Assembly: GCA_026197195.1 (NCBI GenBank)
Contig: JAPHUG010000151.1
Location: 1-6,539 of the forward strand
Source of the DNA: Sedimenticola sp.
Lineage (GTDB): Bacteria; Pseudomonadota; Gammaproteobacteria; Chromatiales; Chromatiaceae
Length of the DNA: 6,539 nt
Direction of reading: 5' to 3'
The notes beneath the pieces were generated by a model that had not been told where the DNA came from, did not search any database, and saw only the letters and a program-made list of their open reading frames with translations. Positions 1 through 6,295 of this stretch are shown here, piece by piece (position 1 is the stretch's first letter; the number at the start of each line of letters is the position of its first letter). Position numbers and translations under genes: made by a program.

Positions 1-1812
1 CAGGTGAAGAGTGGTGCGGTTCAGAAAGTGAACATTGATGGGCGTGAGATCAAAGGCACGCTCACATCAGGTGCGACCTTCTCCACCTATAGTCCGGGTG
101 ATGATGGCCTTGTCGGTGACTTGCTGAACAACAATGTACAGATTGTGGCCACCCCACCCGAAAAGCCATCAATTTTGATGACCATCCTGATTAACTGGTT
201 CCCACTGTTCATTTTGATTGGACTCTGGATCTTCTTTATGCGCCAGATGCAGGGTGGCGGTGCTGGTCGGGGTGCCATGTCATTTGGTAAGAGCAAGGCC
301 CGCATGCTGGGTGAAGATCAGGTCAAAGTGACCTTTGCCGATGTGGCTGGCGTTGAGGAGGCGAAAGAAGAGGTCTCCGAGATGGTTGAGTTTCTGCGGG
401 ACCCTTCCAAGTTCCAGAAGCTCGGTGGCAAGATACCCAAAGGCGTTTTGATGGTCGGTTCACCAGGTACCGGTAAAACCCTGCTGGCCAAGGCGATTGC
501 GGGTGAGGCGAAGGTGCCTTTCTTCACCATTTCCGGTTCCGATTTTGTTGAGATGTTCGTGGGTGTCGGTGCCTCCCGTGTCCGTGACATGTTCGAGCAG
601 GCGAAAAAGCATGCCCCCTGTATCATCTTTATCGACGAGATCGATGCGGTAGGGCGTCATCGTGGTGCTGGCCTGGGTGGTGGGCATGATGAGCGTGAGC
701 AGACCCTGAACCAGCTGCTGGTTGAGATGGATGGATTTGAAGGCAATGAAGGTGTAATCGTTATTGCCGCAACCAACCGTCCTGATGTACTGGATCCGGC
801 GCTGTTACGTCCGGGTCGTTTTGACCGTCAGGTGGTAGTGCCGCTGCCAGACGTGCGCGGTCGTGAACAGATACTCAAGGTCCATCTGCGTAAGGTGGCG
901 GCTTCTGATGATGTGAAGCCAGCTCTGATTGCTCGTGGTACACCGGGCTTCTCCGGTGCTGATCTGGCCAATCTGGTTAATGAGGCAGCCCTGTTTGCAG
1001 CCAGAGCCAACAAGCGCATGGTTGAGATGTCCGAGATGGAGCGGGCTAAGGACAAGATCATGATGGGCGCAGAGCGCAAGTCCATGGTCATGAATGAGGA
1101 CGAAAAGAAGCTTACCGCATTCCATGAGGCGGGCCATGCCATCGTTGGGCGACTGGTGCCGTCCCATGATCCGGTCTACAAGGTCAGTATTATTCCGCGT
1201 GGTCGGGCGTTGGGTGTCACGATGTTCCTGCCGCTTGAAGATCGCTATAGCCAAAGCAAAGAGCATCTGGAGAGTCAGATCTCCAGTCTGTTTGGCGGGC
1301 GTGTTGCAGAAGAGCTGGTGTTCGGTAAAGAGATGGTCACTACCGGTGCCTCAAACGACATTCAGCGGGCTACAGCCATAGCGCGCAGTATGGTCACTAA
1401 ATGGGGGCTCTCAGACAAGCTGGGTCCGCTGATGTATGGTGAGGAAGAGGAAGAGGTCTTCCTGGGGCGTTCTGTGACACAACACAAAAATGTCTCTGAC
1501 GAGACGGCCCATACCATTGATGAAGAAGTGCACCGGTTCATTGATCGAAATTATGATCGTGCCAAAGCCATTATCGAAGAGAATATGGATAAGTTGCACA
1601 TGATGGCCGATGCCTTGATGAAGTACGAAACCATCGACAGTGATCAGATTGATGACATCATGGCGGGTAAGCCTCCACAGCCTCCCAAGGATTGGATTGA
1701 TGATTCAGATTCAGAACCTAACTCAGGTGATGGTGGCCTGAAGGCTGATGCAGAAGAGAAGCCCAAGGGCGACGCTTCTGATGGTATTGGTGGGCCTGCT
1801 GGGCAGCATTAA
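1..1812 (+). CDS. ftsH: ATP-dependent zinc metalloprotease FtsH (5'-truncated by window edge)
   Basis: Membrane-anchored AAA+ protease that unfolds and degrades misassembled membrane proteins and short-lived regulators (in E. coli SecY, LpxC and sigma-32). The reading frame is open from base 1, so the true start lies upstream. By comparison with E. coli FtsH about 40 residues are missing, including the first membrane helix. Residue numbers here count from the GTG at base 4. Visible in order: end of the periplasmic domain; second membrane helix (about 57-79); [10 protein letters not shown] linker; Walker A GSPGTGKT (152-159); pore loop FVGVG (185-189); Walker B with IDEID (about 206-214); second region of homology ending RPGRFDR (256-275), with the arginine fingers; zinc site HEAGH (374-378); and the third zinc ligand Asp in ASNDI (452). 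The last 45 or so residues are a low-complexity, acidic, Gly/Pro-rich tail, normal for the family. Walker A has Ser where E. coli has Pro (GPPGTGKT), a position that does not contact nucleotide critically. All catalytic residues are present. It stops 23 nt before folP. Confidence 0.98.
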   Translation, partial: QVKSGAVQKVNIDGREIKGTLTSGATFSTYSPGDDGLVGDLLNNNVQIVATPPEKPSILMTILINWFPLFILIGLWIFFMRQMQGGGAGRGAMSFGKSKARMLGEDQVKVTFADVAGVEEAKEEVSEMVEFLRDPSKFQKLGGKIPKGVLMVGSPGTGKTLLAKAIAGEAKVPFFTISGSDFVEMFVGVGASRVRDMFEQAKKHAPCIIFIDEIDAVGRHRGAGLGGGHDEREQTLNQLLVEMDGFEGNEGVIVIAATNRPDVLDPALLRPGRFDRQVVVPLPDVRGREQILKVHLRKVAASDDVKPALIARGTPGFSGADLANLVNEAALFAARANKRMVEMSEMERAKDKIMMGAERKSMVMNEDEKKLTAFHEAGHAIVGRLVPSHDPVYKVSIIPRGRALGVTMFLPLEDRYSQSKEHLESQISSLFGGRVAEELVFGKEMVTTGASNDIQRATAIARSMVTKWGLSDKLGPLMYGEEEEEVFLGRSVTQHKNVSDETAHTIDEEVHRFIDRNYDRAKAIIEENMDKLHMMADALMKYETIDSDQIDDIMAGKPPQPPKDWIDDSDSEPNSGDGGLKADAEEKPKGDASDGIGGPAGQH

Positions 1813-1835
1813 TTGCCCATTCTGTTAGCTGCATC

Positions 1836-2672
1836 ATGACAAGTCTCGTGTGCGGTGAGCGAACCGTTGACCTGAATCGCCCGCAGGTGATGGGCATATT
1901 AAACGTTACCCCCGACTCCTTTTCGGACGGGGGTCGTTTTATTTCCCGTGATCGTGCTCTGAAGCGAGCCCTGGCAATGGTCGCTGAAGGGGCGGATATA
2001 CTGGATATTGGTGGCGAGTCTACCCGTCCGGGTGCCCCTGAAGTCGAAGAACAGCAAGAGCTGGACAGGGTGATCCCGGTCATCGAATCTATTGCAGCAG
2101 AGCTGCCTGTTCCTATCTCTATTGATACCAGTAAAGCCGTGGTCATGCGTGAAGCGGTCGCTGCAGGCGCTGGCTTGATCAATGATGTCATGGCGCTACA
2201 GGGGCGGGGTGCCCTTGCCACGGCGGCAGCGTTGAATGTGCCTGTCTGTCTGATGCATATGCAGGGATCGCCCCGCACCATGCAGCAGCGTCCGCAATAC
2301 CGTGATGTAGTCAATGATGTAAAGTTGTTTCTGACTGAGCGTATTCGGGCCTGCAGCAATGCAGGCATCTCCAGGGAGCGGCTACTGCTCGATCCGGGTT
2401 TCGGATTTGGCAAGACCTTAGACCATAACCTAGTCTTATTACAGCAGTTGGCGCAGTTTGAGTCCTTTGAACTGCCGCTGCTTGTGGGTATTTCCAGGAA
2501 GTCGATGATTGGTGCTGTACTGGATGATGCGCCGGTCGATCAACGGCTAAACGGTGGACTCGCCTGTGCGGTGATGGCGGTAGAGCGGGGAGCCGCCATA
2601 ATTCGTACTCATGATATCAAGCCAACGGCCGATGTAATACGCATGACGCACGCGGTTATCGCTGCAAGCTGA
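1836..2672 (+). CDS. folP: Dihydropteroate synthase
   Basis: Condenses 6-hydroxymethyl-7,8-dihydropterin diphosphate with p-aminobenzoate to give 7,8-dihydropteroate in cytoplasmic folate synthesis; it is the sulfonamide target. The protein has 278 residues (E. coli 282) and looks like a complete TIM barrel. Visible motifs: GILNVTPDSFSDGG (20-33); DIGGESTRPGA (58-68); SIDTSK (96-101) with the pterin-binding Asp98; IND (116-118); LMHMQG (140-145); LDPGFGFGK (186-194); GISRKSMIG (219-227) with Lys223; and RTHD (258-261) with Arg258 and His260. Phe29 and Pro66 match the drug-sensitive E. coli residues Phe28 and Pro64, so nothing suggests sulfonamide resistance. The ATG at 1836 gives the family's normal N-terminus. 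It has no convincing Shine-Dalgarno sequence, so translational coupling to ftsH, which ends 23 nt upstream, is likely (inference). ftsH-folP-glmM is a conserved gammaproteobacterial gene cluster. Confidence 0.97.
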   Translation: MTSLVCGERTVDLNRPQVMGILNVTPDSFSDGGRFISRDRALKRALAMVAEGADILDIGGESTRPGAPEVEEQQELDRVIPVIESIAAELPVPISIDTSKAVVMREAVAAGAGLINDVMALQGRGALATAAALNVPVCLMHMQGSPRTMQQRPQYRDVVNDVKLFLTERIRACSNAGISRERLLLDPGFGFGKTLDHNLVLLQQLAQFESFELPLLVGISRKSMIGAVLDDAPVDQRLNGGLACAVMAVERGAAIIRTHDIKPTADVIRMTHAVIAAS

Positions 2673-2689
2673 TTGGAGAATTTATTTGT

Positions 2690-2738
2690 GAGGCGGGTAT
2701 CAATGGTCTTGTATCATTCCCGGGTATAGTGCCGCCTC
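2690..2738. repeat. Inverted repeat in the folP-glmM spacer
   Basis: GAGGCGG at 2690-2696 is matched by CCGCCTC at 2732-2738, a perfect 7-bp inverted repeat with a 35-nt loop. It lies between the folP stop and the glmM start. No T-run follows, so it is not a standard intrinsic terminator. It could form a hairpin in the folP-glmM mRNA (processing or stability) or bind a protein; this is inference, and with so long a loop chance occurrence is possible. Confidence 0.4.
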
Positions 2739-2774
2739 TCTACTAATCGAATTGTGAATCAAACATAGGGACCT

Positions 2775-2780
2775 GAGGGA
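2775..2780 (+). promoter_or_regulatory. Shine-Dalgarno site fixing the TTG start of glmM
   Basis: GAGGGA lies 6 nt before the TTG at 2787. There is an in-frame TAG at 2766-2768 and no ATG or GTG between that stop and the TTG. The site therefore supports TTG as the initiation codon. Confidence 0.75.
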
Positions 2781-2786
2781 CACATC

Positions 2787-4163
2787 TTGAAACGGAAATA
2801 TTTTGGAACGGACGGTATTCGTGGCCGTGTGGGCGAAGGGAAGATAACGCCAGAATTTGTCATGCGACTGGGATGGGCGGCAGGCCGTGTCCTGGGTAAC
2901 GGAAAAGGCAGTAAGGTACTGATTGGTAAGGATACCCGCATATCGGGTTATCTCTTCGAGTCGGCGCTTGAGGCCGGGCTGGTGGCCGCTGGCGTGGATA
3001 TCCACCTCTTGGGGCCTATGCCTACACCGGGCATTGCTTACCTGACCCGCACCCTGCATGCGCAGGCCGGTATCGTAATCAGTGCGTCACATAACCCGCA
3101 CTGTGACAACGGGATCAAATTCTTCTCCAGTGAAGGTAAAAAGCTCCCTGATGAGGTCGAGCTGGCGATCGAGCGTGAACTGGACAAGCCGATGACTACG
3201 GTGGAGTCAGAGCATCTGGGCAAGGCTTTCCGGGTCAGCGATGCGGCGGGTCGTTATATCGAATTTTGTAAGAGCACCATCCCCTGGACGATGAGTTTCA
3301 AGGGGATGAAGATCGTGGTGGATTGTGCCCATGGGGCCACCTATCACATTGCGCCACATGTCCTCCGGGAACTGGGTGCCGAGGTGGTTGCTATTGGTGC
3401 CGAGCCGAATGGTCTAAATATTAATGCCGGTGTTGGTTCCACTCATATAGGAACCATACAGAAAGCTGTATTGGAACATCAGGCTGATCTGGGTATTGCA
3501 CTGGATGGCGATGGTGATCGCCTTATTATGGTTGATGAAGAGGGTGATGTACTGGATGGAGACGATATCCTCTACATTATCGCCTGTTCCCGTCTGCGCC
3601 GGGGTGTACTGGATGGCGGTGTGGTGGGTACCAAGATGACCAATTTTGGCCTGGAACACGCACTGAATCAGCACGGAATTGACCTGGTGAGAACCGATGT
3701 GGGGGATCGCTATATCCTTGAGCGCCTGCAGATGGAACGCTGGTCCCTTGGCGGTGAACCATCCGGACATATCATCTGCCTGGACAGAACCACAACAGGT
3801 GATGGCGTCATTTCTGCGCTTCAGGTGTTGGCCGAGGTCAATAAAAGTGGCAGATCGCTTCATGAATTACGTGACGGTTATCAAAAATACCCCCAAATTA
3901 CCCTTAATGTCCCGTTGGGTTCGGCTGATGCGGCTGAACTGATGAAGGATCAGGCCGTCAAGGATTCTGTTGCTTCAGTGGCAGAAGAGCTGGCGGATAC
4001 CGGCCGTGTATTGCTCAGGCCTTCAGGTACAGAACCGCTTATCCGCGTGACCGTTGAAGGCCGGGATTCAGAGCAGATTATGGCGCTGGCCGGGCGGATT
4101 GCAGGTTTGCTGGAATCCATGGTGGCAGGCGCGCCTGATAGCAGGCAGGTTGCCTCTGTTTAG
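2787..4163 (+). CDS. glmM: Phosphoglucosamine mutase
   Basis: Converts glucosamine 6-phosphate to glucosamine 1-phosphate, leading to UDP-GlcNAc for peptidoglycan and lipopolysaccharide; cytoplasmic. The protein has 458 residues, slightly longer than E. coli's 445. It opens with the family's signature [12 protein letters not shown] (3-14). Other motifs: GKDTRISGY; the active-site loop ISASHNP (98-104), whose Ser101 is the phosphorylated serine (E. coli Ser102); the metal-binding loop DGDGDR (240-245); the sugar-binding loop GGEPSGH (322-328); and the phosphate-binding [11 protein letters not shown] (411-421). All four domains of the phosphohexomutase fold appear intact. The start is TTG: an upstream in-frame stop at 2766-2768 leaves no ATG or GTG, and the first internal ATG (residue 26) would delete the signature motif. 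About 15 residues after the last domain (near residues 444-458) form a short tail not present in E. coli. It lies 114 nt downstream of folP and is probably cotranscribed with it. Confidence 0.97.
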   Translation: MKRKYFGTDGIRGRVGEGKITPEFVMRLGWAAGRVLGNGKGSKVLIGKDTRISGYLFESALEAGLVAAGVDIHLLGPMPTPGIAYLTRTLHAQAGIVISASHNPHCDNGIKFFSSEGKKLPDEVELAIERELDKPMTTVESEHLGKAFRVSDAAGRYIEFCKSTIPWTMSFKGMKIVVDCAHGATYHIAPHVLRELGAEVVAIGAEPNGLNINAGVGSTHIGTIQKAVLEHQADLGIALDGDGDRLIMVDEEGDVLDGDDILYIIACSRLRRGVLDGGVVGTKMTNFGLEHALNQHGIDLVRTDVGDRYILERLQMERWSLGGEPSGHIICLDRTTTGDGVISALQVLAEVNKSGRSLHELRDGYQKYPQITLNVPLGSADAAELMKDQAVKDSVASVAEELADTGRVLLRPSGTEPLIRVTVEGRDSEQIMALAGRIAGLLESMVAGAPDSRQVASV

Positions 4164-4208
4164 GCTAAAGCATAGGCATAATTGATCCCATCTATACCTT
4201 TTCCTAAT

Positions 4209-4237
4209 TTGATTTCAACGGGTCTGGTGGATAGACT
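4209..4237 (+). promoter_or_regulatory. Candidate sigma-70 promoter for tpiA
   Basis: TTGATT (4209-4214) and TAGACT (4232-4237) are separated by 17 nt, each matching four of six consensus bases. This would start transcription around 4244, giving a leader of about 70 nt before tpiA. The 149-nt glmM-tpiA spacer shows no terminator, so read-through from glmM is also possible. Weak match, read by eye. Confidence 0.35.
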
Positions 4238-4301
4238 TTTCGGTTCATTCATCCATCGGGCTGAGATCCCTTGGAAGAACCTACTTTAAAGAGAAGTTGT
4301 C

Positions 4302-4306
4302 AGGAG
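4302..4306 (+). promoter_or_regulatory. Shine-Dalgarno site deciding the tpiA start
   Basis: AGGAG lies 6 nt before the ATG at 4313. It supports this start over the in-frame TTG at 4271, which would add 14 residues foreign to the family. Confidence 0.8.
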
Positions 4307-4312
4307 ATTTCA

Positions 4313-5065
4313 ATGCGTCGACCACTCGTTGCGGGTAACTGGAAAATGAATGGCTCTCTGGAGAGCATCAAGGTGCTGCTGGAAGGTGTCAAGGCTGGCA
4401 TGAGTGACGTAAAACAGGCGGAGGTGGCTGTTTGTGCTCCCGCCATCTATCTCCCTGCTGTACAGCAACAACTCCAGGGAACGGCGATTGCATGGGGTGG
4501 GCAGGATGTTTCAGCTGAAGCATCAGGCGCCTTCACTGGTGAAATATCCACCTCAATGCTAAAAGAGTTTGGTTGTAAATATGCCATAGTGGGTCACTCC
4601 GAGCGCCGGGCCTACCATGCCGAGAGTGATGAGACCGTAGCCAGGAAGTATGCAGCAGCTCGTGCCGCTGGTCTGATACCCATCTTGTGTGTAGGTGAAA
4701 CCCTGGATGAGCGTGAGCAAGGGGTTACCGAGGCCGTGGTAGCCCGACAGTTGGATGCGGTGATTAATCTTGAGGGGGTAGCTGCCCTAGCTGATGGTGT
4801 GGTCGCCTATGAGCCGGTCTGGGCTATTGGGACCGGCAAGACCGCTTCTCCCGAACAGGCCCAGGACGTTCACGCCTTTATTCGTGGGCGCGTAGCCGGG
4901 CTGGATGCTGGCGTGGCTGATGGCTTACGTATTCTCTATGGTGGCAGTATGAAGCCAGGTAATGCACAGGAGCTTATTGCCAAGCCGGACATCGATGGCG
5001 GGCTTATTGGTGGTGCCGCCTTGGATTCTGGCGACTTTTTGGGTATTTGTACCGCTGCTAATTAA
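4313..5065 (+). CDS. tpiA: Triosephosphate isomerase
   Basis: Interconverts dihydroxyacetone phosphate and glyceraldehyde 3-phosphate in glycolysis and gluconeogenesis (and the Calvin cycle where present); a cytoplasmic TIM-barrel dimer. From the ATG at 4313 it has 250 residues (E. coli 255). The N-terminus MRRPLVAGNWKMNG carries catalytic Lys11 and Asn9. Catalytic His95 lies in IVGHSERR and catalytic Glu167 in AYEPVWAIGTGK, which also contains the flexible lid loop (about 168-176). The phosphate-binding loops are YGGSMKPGN (Gly210-Ser212) and GLIGGAAL. YGGSM replaces the common YGGSV, a conservative change. The frame is open upstream to a TTG at 4271, but the extra 14 residues do not fit the family and the good ribosome site is at 4302-4306. 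Neighbours glmM (upstream) and secG (downstream) match the usual gammaproteobacterial order; the spacers on both sides are long enough for separate promoters. Confidence 0.98.
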   Translation: MRRPLVAGNWKMNGSLESIKVLLEGVKAGMSDVKQAEVAVCAPAIYLPAVQQQLQGTAIAWGGQDVSAEASGAFTGEISTSMLKEFGCKYAIVGHSERRAYHAESDETVARKYAAARAAGLIPILCVGETLDEREQGVTEAVVARQLDAVINLEGVAALADGVVAYEPVWAIGTGKTASPEQAQDVHAFIRGRVAGLDAGVADGLRILYGGSMKPGNAQELIAKPDIDGGLIGGAALDSGDFLGICTAAN

Positions 5066-5092
5066 TTTTTCTGGCGCTTGTGACGCTTTTTA

Positions 5093-5104
5093 GGACAATT
5101 GTCC
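5093..5104. repeat. Perfect 12-bp palindrome after tpiA
   Basis: GGACAATTGTCC is a perfect palindrome starting 28 nt after the tpiA stop. Its last two bases are also the first two bases of the hairpin at 5103-5119, so the two RNA structures cannot both form completely. It could be a protein-binding site or a short 4-bp stem with an AATT loop. Function unknown. Confidence 0.45.
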
Positions 5105-5126
5105 GGCATTTTTTGCCGGGAATTTT
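5103..5126 (+). terminator. Possible intrinsic terminator after tpiA
   Basis: CCGGCA (5103-5108) pairs with TGCCGG (5114-5119) around a T5 loop. GAA separates the stem from a short TTTT at 5123-5126. The stem is GC-rich but short and the T-run is weak and displaced, so termination would probably be partial. Confidence 0.4.
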
Positions 5127-5181
5127 CCAAAAAAACTTAAAATTGGTGTGTGTGTGACTTCTTTATCGCATCCGCATCATG

Positions 5182-5187
5182 TACAAT
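5182..5187 (+). promoter_or_regulatory. Candidate -10 element of a secG promoter
   Basis: TACAAT matches five of six bases of the -10 consensus and lies 38 nt before the secG ATG. No convincing -35 hexamer is seen at 16-18 nt upstream. A second near-consensus hexamer, TATAAC, is at 5208-5213, but it also lacks a -35 and would leave a leader of only a few bases. Tentative. Confidence 0.3.
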
Positions 5188-5225
5188 GCGCGCTTTAATT
5201 TTCCAGGTATAACACGGAAACCCGA

Positions 5226-5627
5226 ATGCAAACAATTCTGGTCGTAGTTCACCTCTTTCTTGCGATTGGTGTCATTGGTCTTGTACTGATGCAGCACGGC
5301 AAGGGTGCCGATGCGGGCGCGGCTTTCGGGTCGGGCTCTTCAGGTACGGTATTTGGTGCGGCGGGTTCTGCCAACTTCCTGAGCAGGGCAACGGCCATAC
5401 TGGCTACCCTGTTCTTCCTTACAAGTCTTGGTATGGCGTGGTTCGCCATGCAGTCAGTTGAGCGGCCCGCTTTGATTATCGAAGATGATAAGCCGGCTAT
5501 TGAGATTCCAGTGACGGCCCCTGCGCCGATATCTGAAGTCCCGACCATTCCGGGAACGACAGCGGAATCCACTTCGGCTGTACCTATGGTTAACGATAGC
5601 GAAGAGAAGCCAAAAGCAGCAGAGTAG
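5226..5627 (+). CDS. secG: Protein translocase subunit SecG
   Basis: Small inner-membrane subunit of the SecYEG translocon; it stimulates SecA-driven export of preproteins. The protein has 133 residues (E. coli 110). Two membrane helices are visible, about residues 3-22 and 55-74. They are joined by the conserved loop: MQHGKGADAGAAFG (22-35), SGSSGTVFG (36-44), then the SANFLSRAT segment (48-56). This loop is the family signature. Residues about 76-133 form an Ala/Pro/Thr-rich, acidic, low-complexity tail longer than in E. coli; such tails vary widely in the family. The start at ATG 5226 has only a weak ribosome site (GGAA, 5216-5219) but places the first helix correctly. The stop lies 33 nt before the tRNA-Leu gene, as in the E. 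coli secG-leuU pair, so the two may be cotranscribed in part. Confidence 0.96.
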   Translation: MQTILVVVHLFLAIGVIGLVLMQHGKGADAGAAFGSGSSGTVFGAAGSANFLSRATAILATLFFLTSLGMAWFAMQSVERPALIIEDDKPAIEIPVTAPAPISEVPTIPGTTAESTSAVPMVNDSEEKPKAAE

Positions 5628-5641
5628 TTATATTGAAATCT

Positions 5642-5656
5642 GGGGTATAATTCCCC
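5642..5656 (+). promoter_or_regulatory. Candidate tRNA promoter -10 (TATAAT) within a G4/C4 inverted repeat
   Basis: A perfect consensus TATAAT (5646-5651) is flanked by GGGG and CCCC. Transcription would begin about 5657-5659, only a few bases before the mature tRNA. The GC-rich bases after the -10 recall the discriminator of stable-RNA promoters. No good -35 hexamer is visible at the expected distance within the 3' end of secG (a TTGAAA at 5633-5638 is only 7 nt away), so strength is uncertain. Confidence 0.5.
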
Positions 5657-5660
5657 GTAT

Positions 5661-5745
5661 GCCGATGTGGTGAAATTGGTAGACACGCTATCTTGAGGGG
5701 GTAGTGGCGCAAGCCGTGCCGGTTCAAATCCGGCCATCGGCACCA
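5661..5745 (+). tRNA. tRNA-Leu, anticodon GAG
   Basis: An 85-nt class II tRNA reading CUC and CUU leucine codons. The acceptor stem GCCGATG (5661-5667) pairs fully with CATCGGC (5735-5741), followed by discriminator A and an encoded CCA (5743-5745). The D-stem is GTG/CAC (5670-5672, 5684-5686) with GG at 5678-5679. The anticodon stem CTATC/GGTAG (5688-5692, 5700-5704; one T-G pair) carries the loop TTGAGGG with GAG at 5695-5697. The long variable arm (5705-5717) folds as GGC-GCAA-GCC, typical of tRNA-Leu. The T-arm is GCCGG-TTCAAAT-CCGGC (5718-5734). Overall it matches E. coli leuU, which also follows secG. Confidence 0.98.
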
Positions 5746-5751
5746 TATAAG

Positions 5752-5788
5752 AAAAACGGTGTCACCCGTGAGGGTGATGCCGTTTTTT
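5752..5788 (+). terminator. Strong intrinsic terminator after tRNA-Leu
   Basis: A continuous 16-bp stem has arms 5752-5767 and 5772-5787, a GTGA loop, and two tandem G-T wobbles in the middle. It ends in a T6 run (5783-5788). The A5 on the left arm makes it usable from either direction. It closes the secG/tRNA transcript and insulates it from the nuo operon. Confidence 0.92.
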
Positions 5789-5845
5789 GTTAATAAAATC
5801 AAGCATAAGTAACTGATTATAAAGTTTTTTATTGTCGCTATAAGC

Positions 5846-5874
5846 TTGACAGATCGGTCCTACTGCTCTACCAT
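5846..5874 (+). promoter_or_regulatory. Sigma-70-type promoter for the nuo operon
   Basis: A perfect -35 TTGACA (5846-5851) and TACCAT (5869-5874, four of six bases) are separated by 17 nt. The region just upstream (about 5790-5845) is AT-rich with A and T tracts and could act as an UP element. The start would be near 5881, giving a leader of nearly 60 nt. It lies after the tRNA terminator and is the only good candidate before nuoA. Confidence 0.6.
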
Positions 5875-5910
5875 TTCGCCCCGTTAAACACACGGCTGGG
5901 ACCACTAAAA

Positions 5911-5925
5911 ATGAGAACCCGGTGA
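5911..5925 (+). other. Possible 4-codon mini-ORF in the nuoA leader
   Basis: ATG AGA ACC CGG TGA encodes Met-Arg-Thr-Arg and ends 13 nt before the nuoA ATG. Its stop overlaps the beginning of the nuoA ribosome site (AGAAGGG, 5925-5931). The upstream ribosome site is weak. It may be chance, or could affect nuoA initiation by terminating ribosomes beside the start. Confidence 0.2.
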
Positions 5926-5938
5926 GAAGGGCGAACAC

Positions 5939-6295
5939 ATGTTAGAGAATTATCTACCCGTTCTGGTTTTTATCGGCGTCGGCCTCATTGTTGGGGTTGT
6001 CATGGTTACGCTGGGTTTTGTGCTCGGTACCAGGCGCCCGGATAGTGAAAAACTATCTCCCTACGAATGTGGATTCGAGGCATTTGAAGATGCCCGGATG
6101 AAATTTGACGTCAGGTATTACCTCGTCGCCATCTTGTTTATTATCTTTGATTTAGAGATTGCATTTCTTTTTCCCTGGGCCATTGTCCTCGATAAGATCG
6201 GTATGGTTGGCTTTATTGCCATGACGGTCTTCCTCGGTGTGTTGGTTGTCGGGTTTATCTACGAGTGGAAGAAAGGGGCCCTGGAATGGGAGTAG
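5939..6295 (+). CDS. nuoA: NADH-quinone oxidoreductase subunit A
   Basis: Homologue of mitochondrial ND3: a small membrane-arm subunit of respiratory complex I, near the quinone-binding junction of the membrane and peripheral arms. It has 118 residues and three membrane helices (about 7-29, 61-83, 88-110). The long loop between helices 1 and 2 holds the signature SPYECGFE (40-47) with Cys44, equivalent to the ND3 switch cysteine, followed by [11 protein letters not shown]. Helix 2 carries the conserved acidic pair Asp71 and Glu73 in [11 protein letters not shown]. The length and sequence are the short form shared with alpha-/betaproteobacteria and mitochondria, not the 147-residue E. coli form. 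The ATG at 5939 is preceded by a good ribosome site, AGAAGGG (5925-5931), with 7-nt spacing. It is the first gene of the nuo operon and overlaps nuoB by 10 nt. Confidence 0.97.
   Translation: MLENYLPVLVFIGVGLIVGVVMVTLGFVLGTRRPDSEKLSPYECGFEAFEDARMKFDVRYYLVAILFIIFDLEIAFLFPWAIVLDKIGMVGFIAMTVFLGVLVVGFIYEWKKGALEWE

Noticed and set aside
4..6. GTG at base 4 as the ftsH start
   Set aside because: The frame is open to the window edge and the protein would lack the first membrane helix and part of the periplasmic domain; it is an internal valine codon.
457..480. Walker A of FtsH reads GSPGTGKT instead of GPPGTGKT as a possible functional defect
   Set aside because: The second position varies among FtsH proteins and the essential GTGKT is intact, as are all other catalytic motifs.
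1718..2413. Long minus-strand open frame (231 codons) opposite the ftsH end and folP
   Set aside because: It lies antisense to the clearly coding folP, is Ser/Arg-rich without a recognisable domain, and is explained by the codon pattern of the real gene.
2690..2738. Inverted repeat after folP as an intrinsic terminator
   Set aside because: A 35-nt loop and no T-run after the stem; folP and glmM are normally cotranscribed.
3414..3863. Minus-strand open frame (149 codons) opposite glmM
   Set aside because: Fully inside the intact glmM gene, no recognisable motif or ribosome site; a shadow of the coding strand.
4271..4312. Upstream TTG giving tpiA 14 extra residues
   Set aside because: The extra residues do not match the family, and the ATG at 4313 has a well-spaced AGGAG and gives the standard N-terminus with Lys11.
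5851..5883. tRNA-like stretch on the minus strand (ATGGTAGAGCAGTAGG) overlapping the nuo promoter
   Set aside because: It resembles a D-arm, but the partner GCTC half of the D-stem, an anticodon stem and a T-arm are missing; more likely chance, or at most a remnant.
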